DNA of 8,169 nucleotides, from contig CAUJFK010000093.1 in assembly GCA_963169175.1 (NCBI GenBank), forward strand, positions 1 through 8,169. Reading direction: 5' to 3'. Both the position numbers and the translations under genes were made by a program. The notes beneath the pieces are model-generated. The model searched no databases, was not told where the DNA came from, and worked only from the letters and a program-made list of their open reading frames with translations. Positions 1 through 6,512 of this stretch are shown in pieces. The stretch's first letter is position 1. Each line of letters begins with the position of its first letter. This DNA comes from Acidobacteriota bacterium (GTDB lineage: Bacteria > Acidobacteriota > Blastocatellia > Pyrinomonadales > Pyrinomonadaceae).

Positions 1-770
1 CCGCCTGAGCGGCCCGGACGGCGGCGGTTGTCCGCCGGCGGCGTATAGGTCATCTGCGGCGCAGCCGTTTCGCCTGGCGTTCCGCGAAGATCGCCGCGTC
101 GTCCGCGCTGGTCCGGCGCTTTATCGTTCAGCAGTTTTCCGGTACGTGTCGGAGCTTCCGCCACAACACGTTCGCCGGGCTTCACACCTTGCTTTAATGC
201 ATCGCGGGTGAGGGTTAACTGCTTGATCTGGGTTCCGGTCGGACGGAGGACGCGGGTAGTCGTGCCAGTTGCGCTCTGAGCGGGCTCAGCGGGCAACACC
301 TCAGGCATGGTCTCAATTTCGCTTTCAGCATCTTCCGTCGCTGGCGTGCTTTCTTCGACATCAGGTTCGGCCTCGGCCGTTTCGACAGGTTTGACCGGTT
401 TTTTCTGAAGCCTTCGCGTTTTGACCGTTGGCGAGGCCTGTCGCTCGTCGTCCTCAACTTCCGGCGCAGCCTCTACTTCGGCGGGCTCCGAACCCTCGAC
501 CTCGTCCGCCGGGGCTGATTCAACATCCTCTTCAGTCGGCTCAGACTCTTGCTTTTTGGTAGCTTTGATGACCTTGATGGCACGCTTTGGCGTCACTTCG
601 GTCTTCGGAAAGTATTTGAGGCGGATCTTGTCGGCCAGCTCTGCGCTGACCGTGTTGGATGGCACGCTGACATCGGCGCCTTCGCGGCGCAGATCTTCCA
701 TGACGCGTTTTGCATCCTGTTTCAGCTCTTTTGCTAGATCGTAGATCCGAATTTTTTTACCAATGGCCAT
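1..770 (-). CDS. infB: Translation initiation factor IF-2, N-terminal part (runs off the window)
   Basis: The minus frame stays open from the ATG at 770 to base 1, giving 256 residues with no stop. The first ~55 residues (MAIGKKIRIYDLAKEL..., then D-A-K-R-V-M-E-D-L and V-P-S-N-T-V) match the IF2_N domain, a small helical domain found at the amino end of bacterial IF-2. Residues ~60-256 form a low-complexity linker rich in E, P, A, T, K and R, typical of the variable region before the GTPase core. The G domain and the fMet-tRNA-binding domains lie outside the window. IF-2 is a cytoplasmic GTPase that places initiator tRNA on the 30S subunit and promotes subunit joining. The gene follows nusA by 89 bp in the usual rimP-nusA-infB order. 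No good Shine-Dalgarno sequence precedes the ATG, but the match begins exactly at this methionine. Identity is secure from domain plus context. Confidence 0.93.
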   Translation of the reverse strand, partial: MAIGKKIRIYDLAKELKQDAKRVMEDLRREGADVSVPSNTVSAELADKIRLKYFPKTEVTPKRAIKVIKATKKQESEPTEEDVESAPADEVEGSEPAEVEAAPEVEDDERQASPTVKTRRLQKKPVKPVETAEAEPDVEESTPATEDAESEIETMPEVLPAEPAQSATGTTTRVLRPTGTQIKQLTLTRDALKQGVKPGERVVAEAPTRTGKLLNDKAPDQRGRRGDLRGTPGETAAPQMTYTPPADNRRRPGRSG

Positions 771-859
771 ATTGATCGTTTTGCGATCCGGATCTATTAT
801 CGATCCGATTTCAAGGAGCCCCCGGCTCGAAACCGGCGGCGCAAAGGCTGATCCAGAGT

Positions 860-2497
860 TTAATTGCTCTCATCGCCTTTTTCTTCTACAACTTCTTCAG
901 AGTCGGATCCGGCACTTTCGTCGGGAGCTTCCGTATAATCACTAATGCTCGCCTCGACCTCGGCCTGACTGACCACTTCCTCGGCGCCGGTCATCTGGAA
1001 CGGTTCCGCATCGCCCGTCAGTGCGTCGGGAACCTCGGGAGCGTATTCCTCAACAGTCTCCGTTGTCGCCGTCAGGCCACGTGTCTCGGCCGATGCGGCG
1101 GCGGAATCATCTTCGGCCGATTCCACGATCTCTTCTGCAAAACCCGTATCAGCATCAACTGCCGGCTGGCCTTCGCCGCCTTCCGCCGCTGTAGCATGCT
1201 CGGACGCTTTGTTTCTAACTTCGACAATAGAACGGGCAGACGCAAGGACCGCCTCAGCCTCGTCGAGGCTTAAATCGAGAATATCGACCAGGTCATCAAG
1301 CGGCACCGCAGCCAATCCTTCGACATCGGTAACACCTTTAGTTGCAAGCACATCGGCCTGATTTGCCGTCACACCTTCAATGGCAGACAGCGGAACAGCC
1401 CCGCCTGACGCCATCATCTGGCCCATCTGGAGCGCGATCTCCTGCTTGAGCACGTCTTCGCTGACAATATCGATGTCCCAACCAACGAGCCTTGTCGCCA
1501 GCCGGACGTTCTGTCCCTTTTTGCCAATTGCGAGGCTCAACTGATCTTCGCCAACGATGACCGCCATCTTTCGCTTGTTGATGTCAGTGATCCGCACCTG
1601 CGACACCTTTGCGGGTGAAAGAGCGTTGGCGGCGAACACTGACGGCTCATCCGACCATTCGATAATATCGATCTTTTCACCACGAAGTTCTTTGATGATC
1701 GACTGCACGCGCGAACCTTTCATCCCGACGCAGGCTCCCACCGGGTCCACATCTTTTTCGTTCGAAGTGACGGCGATCTTGGCACGATCGCCCGGCTCAC
1801 GGACCGCCGACTTAATCACAACCGTGTCATCGTATATCTCAGGAACTTCCATTTCAAACAGACGCTTGATCAATTCGGCGGAAGCACGCGAGACCTTTAT
1901 CTGTTGTCCCTTCTGCTCTTTTGAAACATCGACGATGACCACGCGCGTTCGCTCGCCCTGGTTCCAAACCTCTCCCCGCGACTGCTCTTTCCTGGGCAGG
2001 ATCGCCTCGAGATTGTTTCCAAGGTCGATTATCATATCGCCGCGTTCAAAACGCTTCACGGTGCCGTTGATCAACTCACCCTTGCGGTCAATATATTCGT
2101 CATATACTTTCTCGCGGATGGCTTCACGCACCTTTTGGACGAGGATCTGCTTTGCCGTTTGGGCTGCAATGCGGCCCATCTCTTCCTGCGGGAGCGGAAT
2201 AAGCAGCATATCGCCGAGTTCGATCTCATCGCCGGCCATTTCCTGGGCTTCGGCCAGGGAAAGCTCGGCCGATTCGTTCTCAACCTCTTGAACGACCGTC
2301 TTCTGAACCGAGATCTCGATCAGCCCTTCTTCGTTGTTCCAGTCAACCTGAATGCTGTCGCCGGTCTTGTCCTGCGCCTTGAACTGTTTGCGCGCGGCGG
2401 CCTTGACCGCATCCTTCATGGCTTCGATCACCATGTCGCGATCCAGTCCCTGTTCGCTGCACAACGCTTCTATGCTCTGTCCGATCGATGATGTCAT
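860..2497 (-). CDS. nusA: Transcription termination/antitermination factor NusA
   Basis: This encodes a 545-residue NusA, an RNA polymerase- and RNA-binding factor that modulates pausing, intrinsic termination and antitermination. Visible domains are an N-terminal polymerase-binding domain (~1-130), an S1 domain (~138-203, starting GELINGTVKRFERGDMIIDLG), KH1 (~205-280, with the conserved REPGDRAKIAV and DPVGACVG stretches and GMKG loop at 258-261), and KH2 (~281-350, GKKG loop at 325-328). A helix-hairpin-helix-like repeat (~370-425) resembles one C-terminal NusA repeat. The last ~114 residues (432-545) are an acidic, low-complexity tail that many NusA proteins lack. The start at 2497 lies 2 bp after the rimP stop (TAG-CT-ATG) with no clear ribosome-binding site, so translational coupling to rimP is likely. 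E. coli NusA is known to regulate its own operon, which is relevant to the terminator-like element before rimP here. Confidence 0.97.
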   Translation of the reverse strand: MTSSIGQSIEALCSEQGLDRDMVIEAMKDAVKAAARKQFKAQDKTGDSIQVDWNNEEGLIEISVQKTVVQEVENESAELSLAEAQEMAGDEIELGDMLLIPLPQEEMGRIAAQTAKQILVQKVREAIREKVYDEYIDRKGELINGTVKRFERGDMIIDLGNNLEAILPRKEQSRGEVWNQGERTRVVIVDVSKEQKGQQIKVSRASAELIKRLFEMEVPEIYDDTVVIKSAVREPGDRAKIAVTSNEKDVDPVGACVGMKGSRVQSIIKELRGEKIDIIEWSDEPSVFAANALSPAKVSQVRITDINKRKMAVIVGEDQLSLAIGKKGQNVRLATRLVGWDIDIVSEDVLKQEIALQMGQMMASGGAVPLSAIEGVTANQADVLATKGVTDVEGLAAVPLDDLVDILDLSLDEAEAVLASARSIVEVRNKASEHATAAEGGEGQPAVDADTGFAEEIVESAEDDSAAASAETRGLTATTETVEEYAPEVPDALTGDAEPFQMTGAEEVVSQAEVEASISDYTEAPDESAGSDSEEVVEEKGDESN

Positions 2498-2499
2498 AG

Positions 2500-2985
2500 C
2501 TACCGTTTTTTGAATTCCTGTTCGAGGTCAACCCTCAGGTTGGCCTTCACAACTTCGCTGTGCGGGAATCTCACCTCGCCCTGCCCTTTGTCCGCGAGCA
2601 CTATCTCGCCTCCGTCAACATCGGCGATCCGCCCGATCCATACTTTCTGGCCGTTAAACGCCGACGTAAGTTTCACCTTGGCCTTTTGCCCGACAAATTT
2701 GCGAAAATCGTCGATCGTATAAAGCTCGCGTTCCAGCCCCGGCGACGAAACCTCAAGTAGATACGCGGTGGGGATCATATCGTCCGCGTCAAGGGCCTCC
2801 TCCATCGTCCGGGAAACGGCGGCACAATCCTCAACACTGACTCCGCCCGGCTTATCTATATAAACGCGGACGGTCATGTTCCGCTTTGCCCCAACGATCT
2901 CGCAATGAACGAATTCGACCTCGTTAGTATTCGCGGCCTTTACCCCAATTTCCCTGATCCGCTCCTCGGTCAAATCACTGCCCAT
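2500..2985 (-). CDS. rimP: Ribosome maturation factor RimP
   Basis: This encodes 161 residues, about the normal RimP length, acting in the cytoplasm in maturation of the 30S subunit. The N-terminal alpha/beta domain contains the family signature region V-R-V-Y-I-D-K-P-G-G-V-S-V-E-D-C followed by S-R-x-M-E-E-A-L-D. Then comes the highly recognisable Y-L-L-E-V-S-S-P-G-L-E-R-E-L, and a C-terminal SH3-like domain (~90-161). A GTG at 3024 would add 13 residues, but the extension encodes the terminator-like hairpin and has no family resemblance. The ATG at 2985 (MGSDLTEERIREIG) has a weak GGAAAA ribosome-binding site 5-6 bases upstream and is preferred. It is first in the rimP-nusA-infB operon, and its stop is 2 bp from the nusA start. 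Confidence 0.95.
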   Translation of the reverse strand: MGSDLTEERIREIGVKAANTNEVEFVHCEIVGAKRNMTVRVYIDKPGGVSVEDCAAVSRTMEEALDADDMIPTAYLLEVSSPGLERELYTIDDFRKFVGQKAKVKLTSAFNGQKVWIGRIADVDGGEIVLADKGQGEVRFPHSEVVKANLRVDLEQEFKKR

Positions 2986-3000
2986 CGTTTTCCAGCCAAA

Positions 3001-3025
3001 ATAAAAAGTGGGTGCGAAACCCACT
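3001..3025 (-). terminator. Intrinsic terminator-like hairpin in the rimP leader (possible attenuator)
   Basis: Read on the minus strand, a perfect 7-bp stem (AGTGGGT/ACCCACT, 3025-3019 with 3013-3007) closes a 5-base loop (TTCGC). It runs directly into TTTTTATTTT (about 3007-2998). Only 15 bases separate the element from the rimP ATG at 2985, too few for a promoter, so transcripts carrying rimP must read through it. It could also end transcripts from the upstream xylF/ROK/hypothetical unit. The structure is seen directly; regulated readthrough is inference. Confidence 0.72.
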
Positions 3026-3056
3026 AGACTCGTCCTATGACTCGCACGAAACGATT

Positions 3057-3086
3057 ATTCTACCTGACCACAGCCATTAAATGCAA
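3057..3086 (-). promoter_or_regulatory. Candidate sigma70-like promoter for rimP-nusA-infB
   Basis: On the minus strand, TTGCAT (3086-3081) and TAGAAT (3062-3057, five of six consensus bases) are separated by 18 bp. The -35 is weak. A start near 3050 would give a leader of about 65 bases that contains the terminator-like hairpin at 3001-3025. The promoter begins 8 bp after the stop codon of the hypothetical gene. Prediction by eye only. Confidence 0.45.
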
Positions 3087-3094
3087 GCAAGATC

Positions 3095-3502
3095 CTATAT
3101 TTTATCCTGAATACGCCCAGTGATCGCCTGGAGGTCCTCGATCTTTTTCTGAATGGTCTTAAAATTGGCCCCGCTAGGTGTGGCGGCAAATTCCTCAAGC
3201 ATGATAATGAGCTCGCGGGCCTCCGCAAGCAGCCGATTCGCCTCCTTCGTTACCTCGCGCTTAACATCCGGAGTGTTGGTCAGCACGCGTTTTGCCTCTG
3301 CCGAGCCCCAGTGAGTAATTTTCACTACCCGAGGACGCGGCGTTTCGGCAACCCAACTCTCAGTCGTCAGGTGCTGCAAAATGTTGTCGATATTGGAATA
3401 GAATCCTTCCTGCTTGAGCAGATCGTTCAGATCGATCTCAACAGAATCCTTACCATCTGTGATCTCATAGATCCGCGTCAGGATCTTGTGATAGACATCC
3501 AT
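3095..3502 (-). CDS. Hypothetical protein with a winged-helix-like N-terminus and helical C-terminus
   Basis: This encodes 135 residues and I do not recognise a named family. Residues ~1-75 alternate helices and a final strand pair in a way that resembles a winged-helix fold: an opening helix, then D-L-N-D-L-L-K-Q-E-G-F, a possible recognition helix N-I-D-N-I-L-Q-H-L, and a wing-like W-V-A-E-T-P-R-P-R-V-V-K-I-T-H-W-G. Residues ~80-135 are strongly helical and charged (EANRLLAEARELIIMLEEF, then KKIEDLQAITGRIQDKI), suggesting a coiled coil or helical hairpin for dimerisation. No signal peptide or membrane segment is present, so it is probably cytoplasmic. It starts 17 bp after the ROK kinase stop, suggesting co-transcription, and ends just before the rimP promoter. 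It could be a small DNA-binding regulator; that is inference from shape alone. The start ATG at 3502 lacks a strong ribosome-binding site. Confidence 0.8.
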   Translation of the reverse strand: MDVYHKILTRIYEITDGKDSVEIDLNDLLKQEGFYSNIDNILQHLTTESWVAETPRPRVVKITHWGSAEAKRVLTNTPDVKREVTKEANRLLAEARELIIMLEEFAATPSGANFKTIQKKIEDLQAITGRIQDKI

Positions 3503-3519
3503 ACTTTGTGCAACCTGGT

Positions 3520-4476
3520 CTACGCTGGCCGAATAGGCCCGTACCTGGAGAAGGCAAGATGTGCCGCACCGATAATTCCCGCGTCACTTCCGAGCGATGC
3601 GCGGAAAATTCTAGCACGTTCCGCCGGTTCGGGAAATGCTCGCTTCGTTATTTCGGTTCGCAAGGCATCTATGAACAGGTCCCAACCATCCGCCGCTCCG
3701 CCGCCGATAACGATCGCATCGGGATTTACTGCATTTATCAAGCCCGCCAGAAGAACGCCGAGGTACATTCCGGCCCGGCGAAATACTTCCCGGCAAAGCA
3801 GGTCGCCGTCAATGCCGCATTGAAATACGTCGCGTGCCGCAAAGTTGTCAATACCAAATATCGGCGAGTCGGGAAACTCATTCCTCAACTCATTCGCCAT
3901 TCGCACGATCGCAGTCGCCGAGGCAAATTGTTCAAGGCATCCGTTGCTGCCGCATCCACAAGGCGGCCCGGACGGCTCCACGCACATATGGCCTATTTCA
4001 CCTGCAGTCCCGTCGGGGCCCCGAAGCGGTTTTCCATCAAGTATGATACCGCCGCCAACACCTGTACCAAGCGTCACGAATATCGAGCTGGCAAAATCAC
4101 TGGACGATCCGAGCCAATGTTCACCGATCGCCGCCGCATTGGCATCGTTCTCAAGAACAACATCAAGGCCAAGGTTTGCCTCAAGCGATGCCGCCAGCGG
4201 GGTCCCGCCAAGCTCCGGTAGATTAGGCGACCTAAAAATTCGGCCGTCTTCCGCGTCCATGATCGCCGGGATAGCGAAACCCAGCGCTATAGGCTTTGCC
4301 CCAACCTGTGCTCTGCACTGATCGGCCAGGCCGCGGGCGGCCTCAACTATTTTGGTCTCGTCGGTGTATCGCGGCGTACTCACCTCGGCCCGACACAAAA
4401 GACGGCCCTGCCGATCGACCGCAGCGATCCGCAGGTTCGTTCCGCCTAGATCTCCGGCCAGTACGAAATCATCCAT
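3520..4476 (-). CDS. ROK-family sugar kinase (glucokinase-like)
   Basis: This encodes 318 residues, the usual length for ROK kinases, which phosphorylate glucose or related sugars with ATP in the cytoplasm. Visible motifs are the phosphate-binding DLGGTN (residues 9-14), E-N-D-A-N-A-A-A (109-116) with the expected catalytic base D111, and the glycine-rich GTGVGGG (137-143). The sugar-binding ExGH (160-163) and the ROK zinc site C-G-C-G-S-N-G-C-L-E (173-182) are also present; H163, C173, C175 and C180 are the expected metal ligands. There is no N-terminal helix-turn-helix, so it is a kinase rather than a ROK repressor such as XylR or NagC. It begins 12 bp after the XylF-like gene, suggesting that a captured sugar may be phosphorylated after import. 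The true substrate (glucose, fructose, allose, N-acetyl sugar or another) cannot be told from sequence alone. Confidence 0.93.
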   Translation of the reverse strand: MDDFVLAGDLGGTNLRIAAVDRQGRLLCRAEVSTPRYTDETKIVEAARGLADQCRAQVGAKPIALGFAIPAIMDAEDGRIFRSPNLPELGGTPLAASLEANLGLDVVLENDANAAAIGEHWLGSSSDFASSIFVTLGTGVGGGIILDGKPLRGPDGTAGEIGHMCVEPSGPPCGCGSNGCLEQFASATAIVRMANELRNEFPDSPIFGIDNFAARDVFQCGIDGDLLCREVFRRAGMYLGVLLAGLINAVNPDAIVIGGGAADGWDLFIDALRTEITKRAFPEPAERARIFRASLGSDAGIIGAAHLAFSRYGPIRPA

Positions 4477-4488
4477 ATGCTGCCAAAC

Positions 4489-5562
4489 TTAGGGGCGCTT
4501 CGGCCTGTCCGCTTCGGGCACGTTGCGGTAAACATCTTCGTATTTAGCGTAACCGTCCTTAATAACAGTATCCATTAGATTGTTTTTATCAACTGTCGTG
4601 ACTTCCAGCAGAATCGCCGGAACTTCCTTACCGGTGACATTCTTGAACGGCGTCGTTTCGAGCTTTTCTTTCTTCGCTAATTTTACCGCCGCTTCGACGG
4701 CGCGGCTCGCCAGCGGAATGATCGGCTTATAAATGGTCATTGACTGTTTTCCTTCCGCGATCCGCTGAAGTGCGTCCAGCTGCGCATCCTGACCGGTGAC
4801 AATGACCTTGCCCGCGAGCCCGCGCTTTTCCAGTGCCGAGACAACACCTCCGGCCATTCCGTCGTTCGAGACCACGAATGCCTGGATATTATCGTTATTC
4901 TGAGTCAAGGCATTCTCTGCCATCTTCAAAGCCTCTTCCGGCTTCCAGTCTGGAATGAACTGGTCTGCGACGATCTTGATCTTGCCGCTGTCGATCGCTG
5001 GTTTGAGCATCTTTAGCTGCTCATCCTTCATTATCAGGGCATTGTTATCGCTGCTCGAACCGTAAACCATCGCATAATTACCCTGCGGAGCGTGCTCCAA
5101 CGCATATTCGGCGATCTTGCGGCCGATGACAGGGACCTGATGCGATATATAAAGGTCGATCTTGTCCGAATCAATAAGCCGGTCATAACTAATAACAGGC
5201 ACATTCTGTTCCTTCGCCCGATCGACTAGCGACGCGGCCTGTGTCGCATTCTGCGGGGCGATCACAAGCACATCCACTCCCTGGGTCAAAAGATTCTCGA
5301 CATCGTTGGCTTGCCGGTCGGCACTATTGTCGGCAACCGTGATCACGCATTCGACGTTGATCTGTTTGCAGTGGGCCTCGAAGGCATCGCGGTCACGCTG
5401 CCAACGTTCCTCTTTTACTGTGGCCATCGAAAAACCTATCTTCGGCTTCCTGGCCGGATCGGCCGGTTTACTGCCGTTCGTCACGGCCGACTGATTTTGG
5501 CCGCCTCCACAAGAGGCAATAAAAAGCGCGAAGAAAAGGAAAACAAGCGAACGTGATCTCAT
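4489..5562 (-). CDS. xylF: XylF-like ABC transporter sugar-binding lipoprotein
   Basis: This encodes 357 residues of the periplasmic-binding-protein type I fold (Peripla_BP_4), closest in my reading to the D-xylose-binding protein XylF. Residues 1-17 are a lipoprotein signal (MRSRS, hydrophobic core, then lipobox I-A-S-C with C18 the lipidated residue), followed by a G/Q/S/P linker to ~40. Stretches shared with XylF include KIGFSMATVKEERWQRDRD, GVDVLVIAPQN, VPVISYDRLI, DLYISHQ, PQGNY, SSSDNNA, KPAIDSGKIKIV.DQ, SNDGMAGG, GQDAQL and MTIYKPI. An in-frame ATG at 5622 would add 20 residues, but the ATG at 5562 starts a perfect lipoprotein signal. It also has a strong GAGGAG ribosome-binding site about 10 bases upstream. 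It is the first gene of a unit with the ROK kinase. No xylG or xylH partner lies in the window, so ligand and transporter partners are unknown. Confidence 0.92.
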   Translation of the reverse strand: MRSRSLVFLFFALFIASCGGGQNQSAVTNGSKPADPARKPKIGFSMATVKEERWQRDRDAFEAHCKQINVECVITVADNSADRQANDVENLLTQGVDVLVIAPQNATQAASLVDRAKEQNVPVISYDRLIDSDKIDLYISHQVPVIGRKIAEYALEHAPQGNYAMVYGSSSDNNALIMKDEQLKMLKPAIDSGKIKIVADQFIPDWKPEEALKMAENALTQNNDNIQAFVVSNDGMAGGVVSALEKRGLAGKVIVTGQDAQLDALQRIAEGKQSMTIYKPIIPLASRAVEAAVKLAKKEKLETTPFKNVTGKEVPAILLEVTTVDKNNLMDTVIKDGYAKYEDVYRNVPEADRPKRP

Positions 5563-5598
5563 AAAAGAATTTCTCCTCAGACTTACAGGGACTTCCAA

Positions 5599-5627
5599 AT
5601 TAAACCAAAAAAATGAATTCACGGCAA
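5599..5627 (-). promoter_or_regulatory. Candidate sigma70-like promoter for xylF-ROK
   Basis: On the minus strand, TTGCCG (5627-5622, four of six consensus bases) and TTTAAT (5604-5599, five of six) are separated by 17 bp. A start near 5592 would give a leader of about 30 bases carrying the GAGGAG ribosome-binding site. Called by eye. Confidence 0.5.
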
Positions 5628-5628
5628 A

Positions 5629-5638
5629 GTATGCATAC
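5629..5638. promoter_or_regulatory. Perfect 10-bp palindrome, possible operator for xylF
   Basis: GTATGCATAC is a perfect palindrome, flanked by AAA on the left and CTTT on the right. It sits one base from the -35 hexamer of the candidate xylF promoter. A dyad here is a plausible repressor or activator site. No cognate regulator is identified, though the winged-helix-like gene downstream is a conceivable one. Confidence 0.35.
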
Positions 5639-5843
5639 CTTTAGAGGCGCGCAAATAACGGGAAAATTGCGTTCGATCGAGGCAGCAGCCCGGGTATTCC
5701 AGTCAATAATGAATTTTCTGCGCGGAATTTTCTTTAAATTCGTCGTGTCTGTGTGCTATAAGTATGTTCAAAGTCAGGCTCACGGATGGTTTGGGTGGTT
5801 GCTGAAGTGAATGCGGCCATAGTTCTGAACGTTCTCCTTTTTG

Positions 5844-5873
5844 TTGACACGAAAGGGGTTTCCGTGCGAGAAT
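5844..5873 (+). promoter_or_regulatory. Candidate promoter for the first FecR-like gene
   Basis: A perfect TTGACA (5844-5849) is followed after 18 bp by GAGAAT (5868-5873, four of six consensus bases). A start near 5880 would give a leader of about 45 bases containing the overlapping inverted repeats at 5881-5909. Called by eye. Confidence 0.45.
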
Positions 5874-5880
5874 TTGTGAA

Positions 5881-5909
5881 CTTGATCTTTACTAGGATCA
5901 AGCTCCTAG
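5881..5909 (+). repeat. Two overlapping, mutually exclusive inverted repeats in the 5' leader
   Basis: Hairpin A pairs CTTGATC (5881-5887) with GATCAAG (5896-5902) over an 8-base loop. Hairpin B pairs CTAGGA (5892-5897) with TCCTAG (5904-5909) over a 6-base loop. They share bases, so only one can form at a time. The right arm of B touches the AGGTAGG ribosome-binding site (5908-5914), which lies 10 bases before the ATG at 5925. Confidence 0.5.
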
Positions 5910-5924
5910 GTAGGCCCAAAAGTT

Positions 5925-6500
5925 ATGAAGTTGCTTTTTCCGGCACGCAAGGCCATTACGGTCTTTGCCCTCACTGCGTTTTTGACGACGGCGTCGATGG
6001 TTGCTTTAGCGGCCCCCGGACGAATTGTTGCGGAATTAAATGTTTCGGGCCGAACTCAGGACGGCGAGACAGCAGCCGTTTTCGTTAATGGCGAAACCTC
6101 GCGAGGCGGACGCTCGGTTTTTTCTTCCAGCACGGTCGCCACTCCCGACGAGGCGACAGCCGTTTTGAGCGTTGCCGGCACGGGCCGCATCGAGCTCGCC
6201 CCAAATTCTTCAGTTAACCTGGTCTTTGATGATCAGATGATCGATGCAGAATTGACCGCCGGAACATTGACGGTTTTAGGTGCGTCAGGTACTGTAAAGG
6301 TAAGGACGAACGACGGGAAGGACACGGTATTGAATCCTGGTGAATCGATCTCGGCTGCTGGCAACAACGGTGCCCGCAAGCAGAGCGGCAAGAAGGACTA
6401 CACCTGGGTCTGGTTGCTCGTGGCAGCCGGAGCTGCTGTGGCGGTCATTGTGGCCGTTTCGTCGGGTGGCGGCGATGATGTCGTCAGTCCAAACCGATAA
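5925..6500 (+). CDS. Secreted FecR-like protein with C-terminal membrane helix (paralogue 1)
   Basis: This encodes 191 residues. Residues 1-29 are a signal peptide ending A-L-A. Residues ~31-145 resemble a FecR-type beta domain: repeated short strands, G-R-I-E-L-A-P-N-S-S-V-N-L, L-T-A-G-T-L-T-V, and a final V-L-N-P-G-E-S-I-S-A. A basic patch (RKQSGKK, 151-157) precedes W-V-W-L-L and a single hydrophobic helix (~161-179). The tail is GGGDDVVSPNR. No enzyme motif is seen. FecR domains are known from TonB-linked signalling proteins and from many uncharacterised envelope proteins; no sigma factor or TonB receptor is near, so a signalling role is not supported. Most likely it is an envelope-anchored protein. 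The next gene encodes a paralogue with the same domain order and tail. The start is supported by AGGTAGG upstream and the signal peptide. Confidence 0.85.
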   Translation: MKLLFPARKAITVFALTAFLTTASMVALAAPGRIVAELNVSGRTQDGETAAVFVNGETSRGGRSVFSSSTVATPDEATAVLSVAGTGRIELAPNSSVNLVFDDQMIDAELTAGTLTVLGASGTVKVRTNDGKDTVLNPGESISAAGNNGARKQSGKKDYTWVWLLVAAGAAVAVIVAVSSGGGDDVVSPNR

Positions 6501-6512
6501 TTATTGATTTTG

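Larger units (their letters stand above)
5563..5924. other. Divergent intergenic region between xylF and the first FecR-like gene
   Basis: This 362-bp stretch is flanked by gene starts on opposite strands. It holds the candidate xylF promoter and palindrome on the left, and a candidate promoter plus overlapping hairpins on the right. In the middle is a nine-base direct repeat GAATTTTCT (5711-5719 and 5725-5733, 14-bp period). A TGCTATAAG extended -10-like sequence occurs near 5755-5763 on the plus strand, with no good -35. Short open frames here lack ribosome-binding sites and recognisable content, so no gene is called. Confidence 0.7.

Noticed and set aside
421..744. 107-residue serine-rich frame on the plus strand
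   Set aside because: It is antisense to the infB linker; the repeats mirror E/A/P codons of that linker.
1557..2291. 244-residue open frame on the plus strand
   Set aside because: It is wholly antisense to the conserved S1/KH region of nusA, has S/R-rich composition and no recognisable domain.
2986..3024. GTG start at 3024 adding 13 residues to RimP
   Set aside because: The extension encodes the terminator hairpin and T-tract and does not resemble RimP; the ATG at 2985 fits the family length.
3508..4321. Overlapping plus-strand frames of 158 and 237 residues
   Set aside because: They are antisense to the ROK kinase, whose motifs are complete on the minus strand.
5563..5622. ATG at 5622 as the start of the XylF-like protein
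   Set aside because: It would place 20 residues before a complete lipoprotein signal and lacks the GAGGAG ribosome-binding site seen before 5562.
5711..5733. Two copies of GAATTTTCT as a possible repeat array
   Set aside because: Only two AT-rich nine-base copies, too few to call an array or iteron; mentioned only as part of the intergenic region.
5613..5919. Short frames in the divergent region (5613-5810 plus, 5734-5919 minus) and a 13-codon frame at 5764-5805
   Set aside because: No ribosome-binding sites or recognisable sequence; they overlap predicted regulatory elements and each other.
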